Positions 13,160-25,112 of a DNA stretch of 64,000 nucleotides are shown in pieces; within the stretch, counting starts at the first letter, position 1, and each line of letters begins with the position of its first letter. The notes under the pieces were generated by a model. That model was not told where the DNA came from. It saw only the letters and a program-made list of their open reading frames with translations, and did not search any database. Source of the DNA: Silene latifolia (taxonomy: Eukaryota > Streptophyta > Magnoliopsida > Caryophyllales > Caryophyllaceae). The stretch is from assembly GCF_048544455.1 (NCBI RefSeq), contig NC_133538.1:40435969-40499968 (forward strand), read 5' to 3'. The position numbers and the translations under genes are program-made.

Positions 13160-13700
13160 TGGAGTCATAAGAGAGGGGGTTTATAATATAAGTGGAAGGA
13201 AGGATGAAGTGTCACAAATTGTGTGGTGGGGGAGAAATAAAATCGTGAAAACCGGAAATAAAGGTCGCAGGGAGATGAGCGAATTCGACCTTGGGACGCT
13301 CAGATTCCTTCGTTTTGAGACGAGCATATTCTTTTGAAGACGCTCGAATTCTCTTACAGCGAGTTTTTCCAAAATTTGAAACAGCAAGGACAAGCGGATC
13401 AAAGTCGGGACGAGCGTCCTTGCTGAAGTTGGACGAGCGTATTGTCTAAGAGACGCTCGGATTTCGTTACAGGGAAAAATCCCAAAATCTTGCAGCAAAA
13501 ACACGTGTGGATTGTTGACGCGACGGGCGTCTGGGGAAAGACTAGCGGATTGGCTCCATAGACGCTCGAATTCTGGATCAGGATAAAATATCTGCTTGTC
13601 AGCTCTTTTTGGACGAGCAGATTCTCTGTTGGCCGCTCGGATTCCTATTTGGACGGTCGTCCTTACCTCGGGACGAGCGGATTTCCCTCGCTTTTCCTTT
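13160..13700 (-). promoter_or_regulatory. Motif array and probable internal promoter upstream of G1 second ORF
   Basis: 13270-13690 holds many copies of variants of GGACGAGCGGATT and GACGCTCGAATTC in both orientations. On the minus strand a TATA-like TTATATTATAAACC (about 13178-13191) lies between the array and the ATG at 13014. The same array-TATA-ORF order is seen in G4 (46500-47037). It is inferred to drive a separate transcript for the second ORF. Confidence 0.45.
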
Positions 13701-13908
13701 ACTTCGATAAAAAGCTTCCCCCTACTTGAAAACTAGTTCCTTCATCCATCAAAAAGATTAGTGACCCTCCCTCACTTACTCTCATGGAAAAAATCATGTT
13801 TATGATAAAAGGATGCAATAAAGTTAAAAATATAAGTTCGGAGGGTTAGTATATTTACAAGTGGTGGTTTAGGGAGGACTCCACCAAACTCTCCCTTTGA
13901 TGATTTCT

Positions 13909-16900
13909 TCAAGGATGAGGAGGCCCAAGGTAGGTGACCTCGACCTCTCCAATAAATGCTCCCCCATAATATGGCTTCAATCTTTGGCCATTGAACTTGA
14001 ATTTACTTCCATCTTCCGCTTTGATCTCAAAGTCTCCATACTTGCCTACCTCGGTGATCACATAAGGACCCATCCATCTAGAGTTCAACTTCCCGGGGAA
14101 GAGTCGATATCGGGAATTGAATAGAAGGACTTTATCTACTTTGTGAAAGGCTTTTTGCTTGATTCTCTTATCATGGAGCAACTTTGTCCTTTCCTTGTAG
14201 ATCTTGGCATTCTCATAAGATTGTAGTCGGAATTCTTCCAACTCTTGAATTTGTATCATCCTCCTTTGACCACTTAATTTGAGGTCAGGGTTAAGAGCTT
14301 TGATTGCCCAAAAAGCTTTGTACTCTAACTCTATTGGCAAGTGACATGCCTTCCCATAGACAAGTTTGTAAGGAGAGGCTCCTATGGGGGTCTTATAGGC
14401 CGTCCTATAAGCCCAAAGAGCGTCATCAAGCTTCATGCTCCAATCTTTATGAGTCTTGTTTACAACTTTCTCAAGAATTTGCTTGATCTCTCTATTTGAA
14501 ACTTCAACTTGACCGCTTGTTTGAGGATGGTATCCTAAGCCGGTTCTATGTTGAACACCATATTTGGTCAAAAAGGATGCGAGCTTCTTTTCTTAAAAAT
14601 GCGTTCCTCCATCACTTATGATTGCTCTAGGGACTCCGAATCTTGGGAATATTATCTTCTTGAAGAGCTTAGTGACCGTTTTTGCATCATCGGTTGGGGT
14701 GGCAATTGCCTCCACCCACTTTGAGACGTAGTCTATGGCCACAAGGATATATTTGTTTCCCTTGGATGTCACGAACGGCCCTTGGTATTCGATCCCCCAA
14801 ACATTGAAGATCTCCACCTCTAGTATGCCCCTTTGTGGCATTTCATTTCTCCAAGAGATATTCTCCGTCCTTTGACAAGCATCACAATGAAGGATGAATT
14901 CCCTTGTATCTTGGAACATCGTAGGCCAATAGAAGCCCGATTGAAGAATTTTTGCAATGGTTCTCCATGCTTCATGGTGTCCACCGTAAGGTGATGAGTG
15001 GCAACCTTCCAAGACTCCTTGAATCTCCCATTGAGGGATGCACCTCCGGTAGAGCCCATCGCTACACTCTTTGTAAAGATTTGGGTCATCCCAAAAGTAC
15101 CTCTTTACTTCGAATAAGAACCTCTTTCTTTGGTTGTAGTTTAAGTTTGGAGGGAGTACTCTTCCAACAATATAGTTGGCATAATCGGAAAACCATGGGG
15201 TGATATGTCTCTCAAGTTGTGTTTGAATGGCCATCAAGATATCGTCGGGAAATGAGTCATTGATCGGCGTTTCTCCTTCCTCATCATGAAACCGGATCCT
15301 TGACAAGTGATCCGCTACTAGGTTCTCGGCCCCATTCTTGTCTCTTATTTCTAAGTCGAATTCTTGAAGAAGTAAAATCCATCTCAACAACCTTGGTTTT
15401 GCCTCTTTTTTTTTTAAGAGATGTCGGAGAGCACGGTGATCCGAAAAGACAATCACTTTGGATCCAAGTAAGTAGGAACGGAATTTGTCCAAAGCATAGA
15501 CAATGGCAAGAAGCTCTTTTTCGGTGGTATCATAGTTCACTTGGGAAGAATCTAGAGTCTTGCTTATATAGTAGATAGCATGTATAGCTCTCCCTACCCG
15601 TTGGCCAAGAACCGCTCCAACGGCGTAGTTACTAGCATCACACATAATCTCGAATGGTAGTTCCCAATTTGGTGGTTGAATGATCGGTGCAGAGATTAGT
15701 GCTTCTTTAATTCTATTAAAGGCTTCAACACACTCATCAGTGAAATGGAATTGGGCATCTTTAAGTAAGAATTGAGTGAGGGGTTTCGCTATTTTTGAGA
15801 AATCTTTTATGAAACGGCGATAGAAACCCGCGTGAACGAGAAAACTTCTCACCCCTCTAACATTCACTGGAGGTGGGTGTTTCTCTATCACCTCAAACTT
15901 AGCTTTATCGACATTGATGCCCTTTTCCGAGAATAAATGACCCAAAACAATTCCTTCATTGACCATGAAGTGACACTTTTCCCAATTTAAAACAAGACTA
16001 ACATCTTCACATTTTTGCAATACAAGAGAGAGATTATGCAAACATGAGTCAAAGTCTTTTCCATAAACGCTAAAATCATCCATAAAAACTTCCATTATGG
16101 TCTCTAGGTAATCGGAGAAGACACTCATCCTGTATCTTTGAAAAGTGGCAGGGGCATTGCACAAGCCAAAAGGCATCCTCCTATTTCCAAAAGTACCATA
16201 AGGGCATGTGAAGGTGGTCTTGTGTTGGTCATCCGAGTGTATAGGGATTTGAAAGAATCCCGAATACCCGTCAAGGTAGCAAAAGAACTTGTTGGAGGCT
16301 AACCTCTCAAGCATTTGGTCAATGAATGGTAGTGGGAAATGATCCTTTCTTGTTGCGGAATTCAATTTTTGATAGTCAATACACATACGCCAATCGGTGA
16401 TCTTCCTTGTGGGTATTAGCTCATTCTTTTCATTTGTCACCACCGTGGTACCTCCTTTCTTAGGTACCACTTGAACGGGGCTAACCCACAAAGAGCTTGA
16501 TATGGGATATATGATTCCCACATCAAGTAATTTCATAACCTCTCTTTTGACAACTTCTTGCATGTGGGGGTTTAATCTCCTTTGAGATTGAATGGTAGGT
16601 CTATGGTCCTCCTCTAGATGAAATCTATGCATGCAAAAGTTGGCACTTATCCCCTTCAGGTCATCTAGACTATAACCTATAGCCTTTTCATGTTGTTTCA
16701 ACACATCAAGCAATTTTCCCAATTGGTTTTCATCAAGTTTGTCATTAACAATCACGGGTTTGGTCTTAGATTAATCAAGGTAAGCATATTTCAAATTTGG
16801 GGGAAGGGGTTTTAAAGTTGGGATTTGTACCTCACTTTGGTCCTTTGAAGGTTCATTGAGAACTTGCTCCATTTCCATTAAACACTCCATTCTCATGGCA

Positions 16901-17226
16901 TGCTCAACTTGTTCTTCAAGCTCACTAATCTCATCATACTCAAACTCCATAACATCTCCTTCTTGCTCTTCGGTTTGTAAGATGTCTTCTATGATTGCTT
17001 TCTCTTGTTCTATAGGTTGATATGCTTCCACAAGGATGTTATGTACTAATTCGGATTGCTCATGAGTAAGTTCTTTGTTAGCTAGAGCGGCCTCAAAAAG
17101 ATCTACCTCTAATTCTCAATGCATATTTTTGGCCTCACTTGCTTCCAAGGCTTCCAATGCTTGCATGGGGTCTTTGAAGAAAGGTATACTGAAGTGGTCC
17201 TCAACAAAACAATCTATAATATCCAT
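13909..17226 (-). pseudogene. pol: Ty3/gypsy pol: RT, RNase H, integrase, with three in-frame stops
   Basis: One continuous minus-strand frame from ATG at 17226 to 13909, interrupted by stops at 17116-17118, 16771-16773 and 14593-14595. The first about 150 codons are an acidic segment in the place of Gag-protease. The RT has [13 protein letters not shown] and the catalytic FMDDFSVYG (about 16060-16090). RNase H begins near [14 protein letters not shown] (about 15640). Integrase has an HHCC zinc-binding region (about 14870-15000) and a core with ISDGGTHF. The first catalytic Asp of the integrase triad appears replaced by Glu in WGIEYQGPF (about 14790). The integrase C-terminus is complete to 13909. 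No protease motif is present. The frame is otherwise well kept, so inactivation looks fairly recent, or the stops are read through; I favour the former. Confidence 0.88.
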
Positions 17227-17345
17227 CTTGCAAAATATCGAACAACTTGGAAACAATTAGAACAAACCTTGAGGAGTTTTACTTCCCCAAGGCAAAGAAA
17301 GACACAACTAATAACAATCAAAGAAAATCAAATCAAGTTAACACC

Positions 17346-17364
17346 GTCCCCGGCAACTGCGCCA
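17346..17364 (-). promoter_or_regulatory. Primer binding site, tRNA-Asp type
   Basis: Minus strand TGGCGCAGTTGCCGGGGAC, 4 nt from the LTR end. It complements the plant tRNA-Asp(GTC) 3' end with one mismatch and is typical of Athila-type elements. Confidence 0.8.
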
Positions 17365-17368
17365 TTTC

Positions 17369-19135
17369 TGGTTGGACTCACTTGGAGCTTAATTTTCGGT
17401 TACTTGTCGTTAGGAGCACCTAGACCAAAACAATATTTATAACTTCATAAACAACTGTACTATTAGTAAAGAGGCAAGTAAAGGTCGGATCCCAAGGGAC
17501 GGGTATTGATGTAGGATTTTCGATTGCAAGTAGCGGTGTCTAGGGGTGTCACGATTTGGGTTGAGATAAGAAGATCACTAAACTAAATAGCAATAAAAGT
17601 AAACAAGCAAGATGATTAAAATGAGATGTAAACAATTGATTAAAAACACTAAGGTGTCATGGGGTCATAGGGGATTCATGGGAATTGATCATACAAACAT
17701 ATTCTCAAATTATAAGCAAGCAATTATTGTTGTGATTTGATCGAGTTGGTTTATATCTTACAATCCTAGGAAGGTTTGGGTCCCGGAGCCGAATCGATTA
17801 GATTGTACAACACCTAAAAGTCCACTTAATCCTCCCTACTCAACTTTATGCATGGTATAATGAGACTCGAGTTGGTTTATGTCTTACAAGTCTCATTGAA
17901 ATGGTAAGTGATGGGTAAAAAATGTAAGGATTCATAGGCTCGCATTTCATCAAACATAACATGTGCATAAGTTGAGATCACAACAAGCAAGCAAATAAAT
18001 TATGAAAACATATTAAATTAAGCATGAATCATCCCCCATGTTTGTTTCCCCTAATTACCCATTAACCCTAGTTAAGAAAACTACTCACTCATTATCAAGT
18101 TTAACATGTTAACAAGGTTGTCAATCATATTAACAAGCAAAACATGATGAATAAATGAAGATGATTAACAATAATTAAAAAGGGATTAAGAGAATTATAC
18201 CTAATAATGATTCCAAAATAAAGCAGAGAATAATAGAAGTACTTGATGAATGATTGCAAGGTTGTCAATCTCCCAATAATAACCCAAATAATCTTCAATT
18301 ACCCAAAATAAAAGATGAAAAAAAGAGAAATTAAGGAAATGATATTTGATATTTGATTAGAAGTTGATTACAAGATTAAGAAGAGATTAGAATGATATAA
18401 ACTACACTAAAGATTGATAAGAAGAACATGATTCCTCTAATTAGACTAATGGGGTATTTATAGTGGGGATTAGGTACACAAATTACTGTTTACTAAGGGC
18501 TTAAATGACGATTAAGTCCTTGAGGAATCGCTCCTCTCAGAAAAGATGCGGGTCTCCTTTTAGCCGGTCTTTCAAAAATATGCGCATCTTTCATGGAGCA
18601 AGAAGAGGACGTATGGGTTTGTATCACAATCCGAGCGTCCAAGGGTCGGGACGAGCGAATTCTCAGGTGGCTGGACGAGCAGATTGCTAGCTTGGACGCT
18701 CGGATTCTGGCGTGGTTGGACGAGCATCCATATGGTAAAGACGCTCGGATTCTTCCAGTCTTGGACGGGCGTCCTGCCTGGTTGGACGAGTGGATCTTGT
18801 CCCAGCCTTCCTTTTCTTCTTCTCTTCTCCCAACAATCCTCCGGGATTTTCTCGGGGATGCAAGGATCTTCTTCATCATTGTCCATCTACTACAATATGT
18901 ACAAAGGCCTTCTAGTCTTGTCTTCTCTTTGATGCTTGGTCATTAGATTTGATCCATTTAGCTCTATTTTGCCATGAAAATGCAAGGTTTGCACTCCTCT
19001 CCTACCAAGGAAACAAAACCTCAAAGAATATGCAAAAAAAAGGACTAAAGATAGTAAATGAACCAAATATTCACTAAAAAGCATAGGAACGAGGCTAATT
19101 CGGGAACTAAATATGCTCAAATAATGGTCACATCA
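17369..19135 (-). repeat. G1 5' LTR
   Basis: A 1767-bp partner of 7562-9341. The TATA box is at 18455-18462 (minus). The motif array lies at 18620-18800 in U3. Overlapping ORFs across the array are repeat artefacts. Confidence 0.85.
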
Positions 19136-19587
19136 AAGCTCAAACTGCATAGGGAACCGGCCGGCCTGAGTGTGAGACGCTCGGTCTGAGCTCAGGATGC
19201 CCGAGTTGTTCTTGGGATGCTCGGTTTGAGCCTCGAGCCGCCCGGATCCTAGGTCAGCATGGTTTCCTCTTCTTTGACTGCCTTAAGATCCGTGGGGATT
19301 ATTGAGGGGTCATGGGGGTCTTCCTCATTTCCCAATATACTTGTTCTTTCTACTTAGGCCTTTAGTATCGGTCTCCTCTCTTGTTGCTTGGTCGTTAGAT
19401 GCGATTTATTTATCTCCAAATTGCTCCATAAATGCAAGGTTAACATTACTCTCCTACCAAGGACACAAAACCTCAAAGAATATGCAAAGTGGGAAGCTAA
19501 AGATAAGAAACGACCATAATACATGCAAGAAAGCATAGGAACGAGGCTAGTTCGGGGACTAAAAGTGTGCAAATATGAGTCGCATCA
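19136..19587 (-). repeat. G2 3' LTR, fragment 2 (U3 end)
   Basis: Continues the LTR interrupted at 7561. It contains a diverged, GC-rich version of the motif array (19170-19260) and ends CGCATCA, the complement of the TGATGTGACC-type LTR start. The next bases repeat the GGTTTGGGGATATT primer-region signature on the minus strand. Confidence 0.75.
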
Positions 19588-22500
19588 AATATCCCCAAAC
19601 CGAACCTTTGCTCGTCCCGAGTAAAGAGGTGACTAAAACTATGACCTTTATTAAAACTACTAGCCGATGTGAGATAATTAGCAGGTCTCACTCCGCCCCT
19701 TCAACTCACAACAAGACACATATAAGGTAAGATGCCTTCTTGCAAGCCAAGATGGGGCTTGCCAAAATGGTGATGCATCCAGTCATTTAAGCACACAAAA
19801 ACAAGTAAAGGATACATCTACAAAAAGAATAGCCACTTTCCTCATCTAAGTGTCGGAAATCATCTAAAGGGGAAGCAATCTAAGGGTTCACATTCCATTG
19901 TAGATATTATTTCTCCAAGTTACTAAGTCTAAAAGGATACCAACAAATCACGTCCAAGTTGTGTTGAACTAGGGTAATTTTGTCCACAATTGCTAAATGC
20001 TTTTGTCAAGAGTAGACTCCCTATGGTGTTAGAAACACTGTAGGATCACGGAATTCCCCCTCTTGCCTAGACAAGAAGAAGGGCCGTCCCCTCTCCACCA
20101 TGCAACAAAAATAGGATAATCAATCGATAAAAGGGATCAATATGCTTTGAGTTTCACAATGGTAGTTTGATTTTGATTTGTTCCCCCCCCTCCCTCCCAA
20201 ATTTTTTATGGCATTTGTCATTGAAGGATAATTCTGTTGGAATAAGTGTCCTCCGACAATAATGCGATCGGAACTGTTGATCATATTGATCACATGTTTA
20301 AATCTCATTTTAAGAATACATGTGGGATGTAATATTTTACAGTCAACTGGTCCACACATATCGGTAATGATTGGCTGACTAGAGTTTGACATTACTGTCG
20401 TGCGACGGTGGTGATCAGTTGATCCCCTTAGGTCATACCTATAGGGAAATACTCTTAATTGATTATTTATTTAATCGTATGCTTATACGAGTTATTTAAA
20501 TTGCTTAAAAATTGACGGATGATTTTGTGAGTAAAATTAACGTGTCTTATTGTAGTTCAATTATATTAGATACGGTCTAAGTAATTGAATTGTTTTATTA
20601 CTAAGATAAAATTATTGTTTACGAAACAATTGAAACTGAATGAATGATTTATTATAAATACAAGACGTTGTGATTTATAATGGGTAAACCGTTTTGGTAC
20701 AAGTAATTATGAATTACCAAGTCGATTTTGTACATGACGTATTTTTATTAATACGTTGATTTTTAACATGTTAAAAATACATTACAATTTCACATGTCTA
20801 GTAACATGTCACATATGTCACAATTGACAAATGACAAAATAAAATGGACCATCCATTTTATGTTATAAGTACCGAAATGGCGGAGGATGTATTATGTTTT
20901 AAATTGTGTTAATTGTTTGAGTGGAAAACAAAATGATTGCACACCTAAATTTAGCCATGCAAGTCTATTTTTCTTGGGAAGAAAATGAGTCCATGCATTG
21001 GCTCTCCTCCACCCTCCCAACCGGTTTTCAAGAGCATCATAGAGGGTTTTTCCTCTAACTTTATTAATTCACAATTTGACAATATTTTCTAGTGTAAGAA
21101 AATAGAAAATACTCTCTACATCTTATGTAAAATTAGAGAGTTAAAATCTCCAAAAAATCCTCCCTCTTGAACCGAAATTTCAAGAGCAAAAATAACATTT
21201 TGTGTCAAATTTAAGTATGATTAATATTATTACTAGATCAAAATAATATTAGTTTTTATGAGTTTTCCTTGGGTATATGCTTTTGCGAGAGATTCTATAC
21301 TTGAATCTTTGTTCATCCATTATTTGGAATGCTCAAGAACTAACAAGAAGGAGATCTTGTTGGTGCCCTTATAATCCGAAAATCATATGGTGAGAAAACG
21401 ATTTCTTCACTTATCTATTTTAGTTTGCATGCATAAGATTTGTAATTAATTTTATGACTAAATTAATTAGAACATATATGAATATGTTAAGTAATGAGAT
21501 ATAGATTTCTAACAAATTCTTGCCATTTTTTATGTTTGGCAATTTTGATACCTGGCAATTCTTTTCAATTTTGCATTCTTTTTGAACATTTTCAAAGTAA
21601 CCCCATTTTGTAACAAGGGTACTTTTATTGAAGCATGGGAGTATATTTTTGCTTCTCTTTTCATTGATGAAATTTTTGCAAACTTTTGTACTTTCATTTT
21701 GGTACTTTAACTCAAATTGGAGATTTTAGTGACCATTCCTTTTTTGTTGACAAAACATGATGATAGAAATGAAAGGACGGTTGCATGGCATTAAGGGTCA
21801 CCTTGGAATAAACGGAAGCCAAAGAGTTATCACACCACAAGGTACTCTTGACTAGGCCTTAGTCCATGGGTCAAAAGAAACTAGTATGACACATCCTAGG
21901 GTGTCTTGAGGGTATTCTAGCAAACAAAGTTTCAAGGAGAAAAATTATCTACAAGGGCCTTATATATACTTGCCAAGCTTCCCAACTAGACATTTTCACA
22001 AAAAATTTCCTAATATGCAACTGCATGCCATGATTCAACTATTATATATACAACCTAATGCAAATGCTACTATCAACTAATATGGCATATAAGATAAATG
22101 CAACTCCTATAATCACATAGGTTTGTACCGCATCAAACAAAAAGAAGCCACATTGTCATCAACATATAAGAGGAAAAAGGAGATTTGGAAAGATCATACA
22201 ATGTGGTCTTCATATTCCTCACACCTCGAATGTGGCGTAGTCGGTCCCAAGTGATAGATGTGAACCACAAACAAACGAATATATACAATATATACAATTC
22301 TACACTACAAAGGAAAGAACATGTTTTTAGATTTTTGAAATTTTTTGAAATTTTTATCATTTTTTGAAATAAGTGTTAGAATTCCCCATCCCCATACTTA
22401 GAATGGACATTGTCCCTAATGGACAAAATAATAGGCAATTATGCAAATGAATGAAATTATATGATGAATGATTTGACACTAAATGCACACTACACGTGAA

Positions 22501-23085
22501 ATATTTACATGTGGTAAGTATATACAAGTGATGCAAACTAGACTAAACTAAATGATGCATGCTTTTTATTGTTCAGAGAGCTAATTTAGATTAACTGGCA
22601 TTCCTTATAAGGGAACTTCCCCAAACCGGACAAAACACTATTACTAATGCAAAAAGAGGGAAGTTCATTCACAAGGCATGCAATGCAATGCATGAATGAA
22701 ATTTGTCATTTTGGATTCTTCGTAGTGGGAGCAAAAAGATAGACACCGCAATGTTGCCGAGGTGTGAGTCCTTTGAATGGTGCTAGGACTCAAGAACTCA
22801 TAACTACCAAAGAGCCCAAAATAACTCTATAGATGAGCTAAACTAAATGTTATAGAAGTTGTACAAGTCATGTCAACAATGTAAACAAGAGATAAAAACA
22901 ACAAAGCAAAAGGAGGGGTAGGAGACTCACAATGCAATAGGTCGAATTGCAAGCATAAGCCATCAACCCTGCACATGTGAAGTCCTCCTTCATGCTTTGT
23001 TCAACCATCAATCCTCAATCATATCATCACAACTTTCCTCCAAAGAGCCGGAGGATTCACCATTATCTTCTCCTTCATTTAAACT
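19588..23085 (-). other. 3' UTR of G2, split by a solo LTR
   Basis: Homologous to the G1 and G4 3' UTRs, including the block with GGGGATGGGGAATTC (minus strand, about 22380-22400). There is no credible ORF. A solo LTR occupies 20235-21514. Confidence 0.65.
20235..21514 (+). repeat. Solo LTR of the TG (Gag-only copia) family
   Basis: A 1280-bp sequence starting TGTTGGAATAAGTGTCCTCC and ending TTTCTAACA, homologous along its length to the LTRs at 29502 and 36969. It is flanked by a perfect 5-bp duplication, AATTC (20230-20234 and 21515-21519). No internal sequence remains, as expected from LTR-LTR recombination. It is more diverged than the TG-B LTRs, so the insertion is older. Confidence 0.9.
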
Positions 23086-24249
23086 TCAATCTTGCTCATC
23101 ATCATCATCATCATCATCAGGGCTAGACCTACTACCTTCCCCTTCATCATCATCAAGGACCTCTTCAATTTCCCTAGTTTCCCGGGCATCTCCATCTTCA
23201 TCTCTAGAAGCTTGTGGAAAGAACACTTTCCTATCCGCCCACTCCGGCAAAGAACTCGTGGGATCAAGGAGTCCTTGCCTAGCAAGGTGGTAAAGGGGCG
23301 GATATTGGGCGTAATAAGCATTCGCCCGATCATTGTAGGCTTCCTTATGGATATGTTTCATGAATTGCACCATGTAATCATTGCCCGCCACAACACTAGG
23401 ATCATTTGTTGTGAACTCTTTGTAGGCAAAGGGGTAAGGAGGTACCACTAGGGAGGAGGTTTCTTTACTTGGAATTTGTTGCTCTTTGATGATGTTTGTG
23501 GCATTCTTTGAGATGGGGAGAAGGTAGTTGTTCTGGTGAACGGAAATGTATCAAATCTTACTTGGCAAGAAAGTTGAGTCGGCATCCTTGATAAGCCATT
23601 CATATTTCCTAGCCTCAATGTTATACTCCCTCAAGACCGACCGGCAATGGCATTCTTTGAAGGTGGTCAACTCACGACCGGCAATGGCTTTCCAAAGGGG
23701 CTTGGCATTAAACCCTGGAGGCTTTTTGAAGAAGCTTCGATAATCTTTGAGCCCAAATACCTTACCTAGATAACTTTTGCACATTGTCCTACTCTTGTTT
23801 TGAAGGCGAAACTGGACTTATTTCCTAGCCTCAATGTTTTACTCCCTCAAGGAACTAATGAATTCCGATGTCAAGGAGGGGTAAGTTAACTCATTCATTT
23901 CGAAAAGGGTGGATAACCCCATAGACTTGAAAAATGCCTTAGTTTGTTCAAGCACACCCAATTTATCCAAGGTATCTTGACACACAAATTTAATAGCTAT
24001 AATCTTTTTCTTGGCTAGGGATTCGAATGCAGTTCTATGCTTATCGGAAATAAAAGTTATCTCCGGAAAATCTTTCAATTGCTCAACTTCCGGGACAGTG
24101 GTATTAACCTCTCCAATAGCACCAATGGTTTCCCTAGCTTGCTCCTTTTGATGTTGAGCCACTACTAATGCCTTTGATGCAAGAGCTTGTTGCCTTTTGG
24201 ACAAATTTGGTACTTTGGGTGCTTTAGTAATGCCTTTGGTCCTTGCCAT
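23086..24249 (-). pseudogene. ATHILA ORF-1-like second ORF of G2, broken
   Basis: Starts at ATG 24249 (MARTKGITKAPK). The 136-aa first piece (24249-23839) matches the N-terminal half of the ATHILA-type protein, including LGVLEQTKAFFKSMGLSTLF and LTSEFISSLRE. A second piece (about 23784-23551) contains the LWKAIAGREL block, and a third (23448-23086) is the C-terminal part, with YYAQYPPLYHLARQG and a run of Asp. Much of the centre of the 522-aa relative (47037-48605) is missing. Near-identical 20-odd-bp stretches at about 23608 and 23824 mark a local duplication at one break. Confidence 0.7.
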
Positions 24250-25112
24250 GATTTTTCTCCTTTCAAGTTGATATCAACAAACCTAGATTAAGCTTGAATG
24301 CTCCTTCCTTCTTCCAATTTCAATCAAATTTGCAATCAATTTGGGGTTTACGGATTTCACCCTAACCCTGGAAAGTTTGATTGAATTTGTGGAGATTTTG
24401 ATGCTTGAATGGTCTTCTTGTTGATAAAGGAGTGATTTAATTTTTTTTAGAGCGATTTTGCAATTGATTGTGGTGAATTTGGTTAATAAATTTATGTTTT
24501 TGGATGAGAGGATTGGTGTTTGTAGTGAGGGAAAAAGTGTGTTTGTGTTTGAAGAAGATGGAAAATGAAGAATTAAGAGTAGCAAAATCCCGTGTTATGG
24601 TTGAGTAGCAAGTCGGGACGGGCGTCCTGCTGTGGAGACGGGAATATTTTTGGTCAGTGCAAAATTTTCACTCTGGAGACGGGCCTCTTGGGCTCAGGTC
24701 AAGCGGGTTAATGCTTGAGACGCTCGTCTCGAGCTGAGGATGGGCAGATTTCTTCCCAGCATAAGATTTCAATTTTTGCCTTGTTCCAATCCTCACGAGC
24801 TCAGGCCTGCTCGTGGGGATTCCTTTCTCACGCCATTTTCTTCTTCAATTCTTATGTGTTGCATTACAAAGGCTTGGTTGGCCTAGGCAATTGCTTCCCC
24901 ACATTTGATCATCAAACACTACACATTCAACAATCATTAAAATCCCTCCCTCACGTGTTCTCTTGTCACACAAGTTAAATAACAAGGCATATGAAATGCA
25001 TTGCAAAAATTGAATAATGTACAAGTTAAAAGAAATGCAATTTAAGAGGTTAGAATATTTACAAATGGTGTTTTAGGGAGGATTCCACCAAACTCTCCTT
25101 TCTTGAGAGGTG
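24250..25112 (-). promoter_or_regulatory. Spacer between G2 protease and second ORF, with degenerate motif array
   Basis: 24600-24770 contains diverged copies of the GGACGGGCGTCC / GACGCTCGTCTC motif. This mirrors the position of the arrays in G1 and G4. The rest is T/A-rich leader-like DNA. No clear TATA box is seen. Confidence 0.4.

Larger units (their letters stand above)
7562..19135 (-). mobile_element. G1: Athila-type Ty3/gypsy element with pol but no gag-protease
   Basis: Complete structure of 11,574 bp on the minus strand: 5' LTR 17369-19135, tRNA-Asp-type primer site 17346-17364, pol 17226-13909, motif array, ATHILA-type second ORF 13014-11391, 3' UTR, purine-rich tract, 3' LTR 7562-9341. 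Flanking 5-mers ACGCT (7557-7561) and AAGCT (19136-19140) match at 4 of 5 positions. Between primer site and RT there is only a short acidic ORF; the gag and protease present in G2 and G3 are missing. The two LTRs are highly similar by eye. It is inserted in the 3' LTR of G2. Confidence 0.85.

Noticed and set aside
13270..13690. Array of short repeats considered as a CRISPR array or satellite
   Set aside because: Spacing is irregular, motif orientation is mixed, and the context is a plant retrotransposon promoter region; it is neither CRISPR nor a tandem satellite.
14593..16773. Stops in G1 pol as programmed readthrough or frameshift signals
   Set aside because: Three separate stops at unrelated places, one in the integrase core, look like ordinary nonsense mutations; no recoding context was seen.
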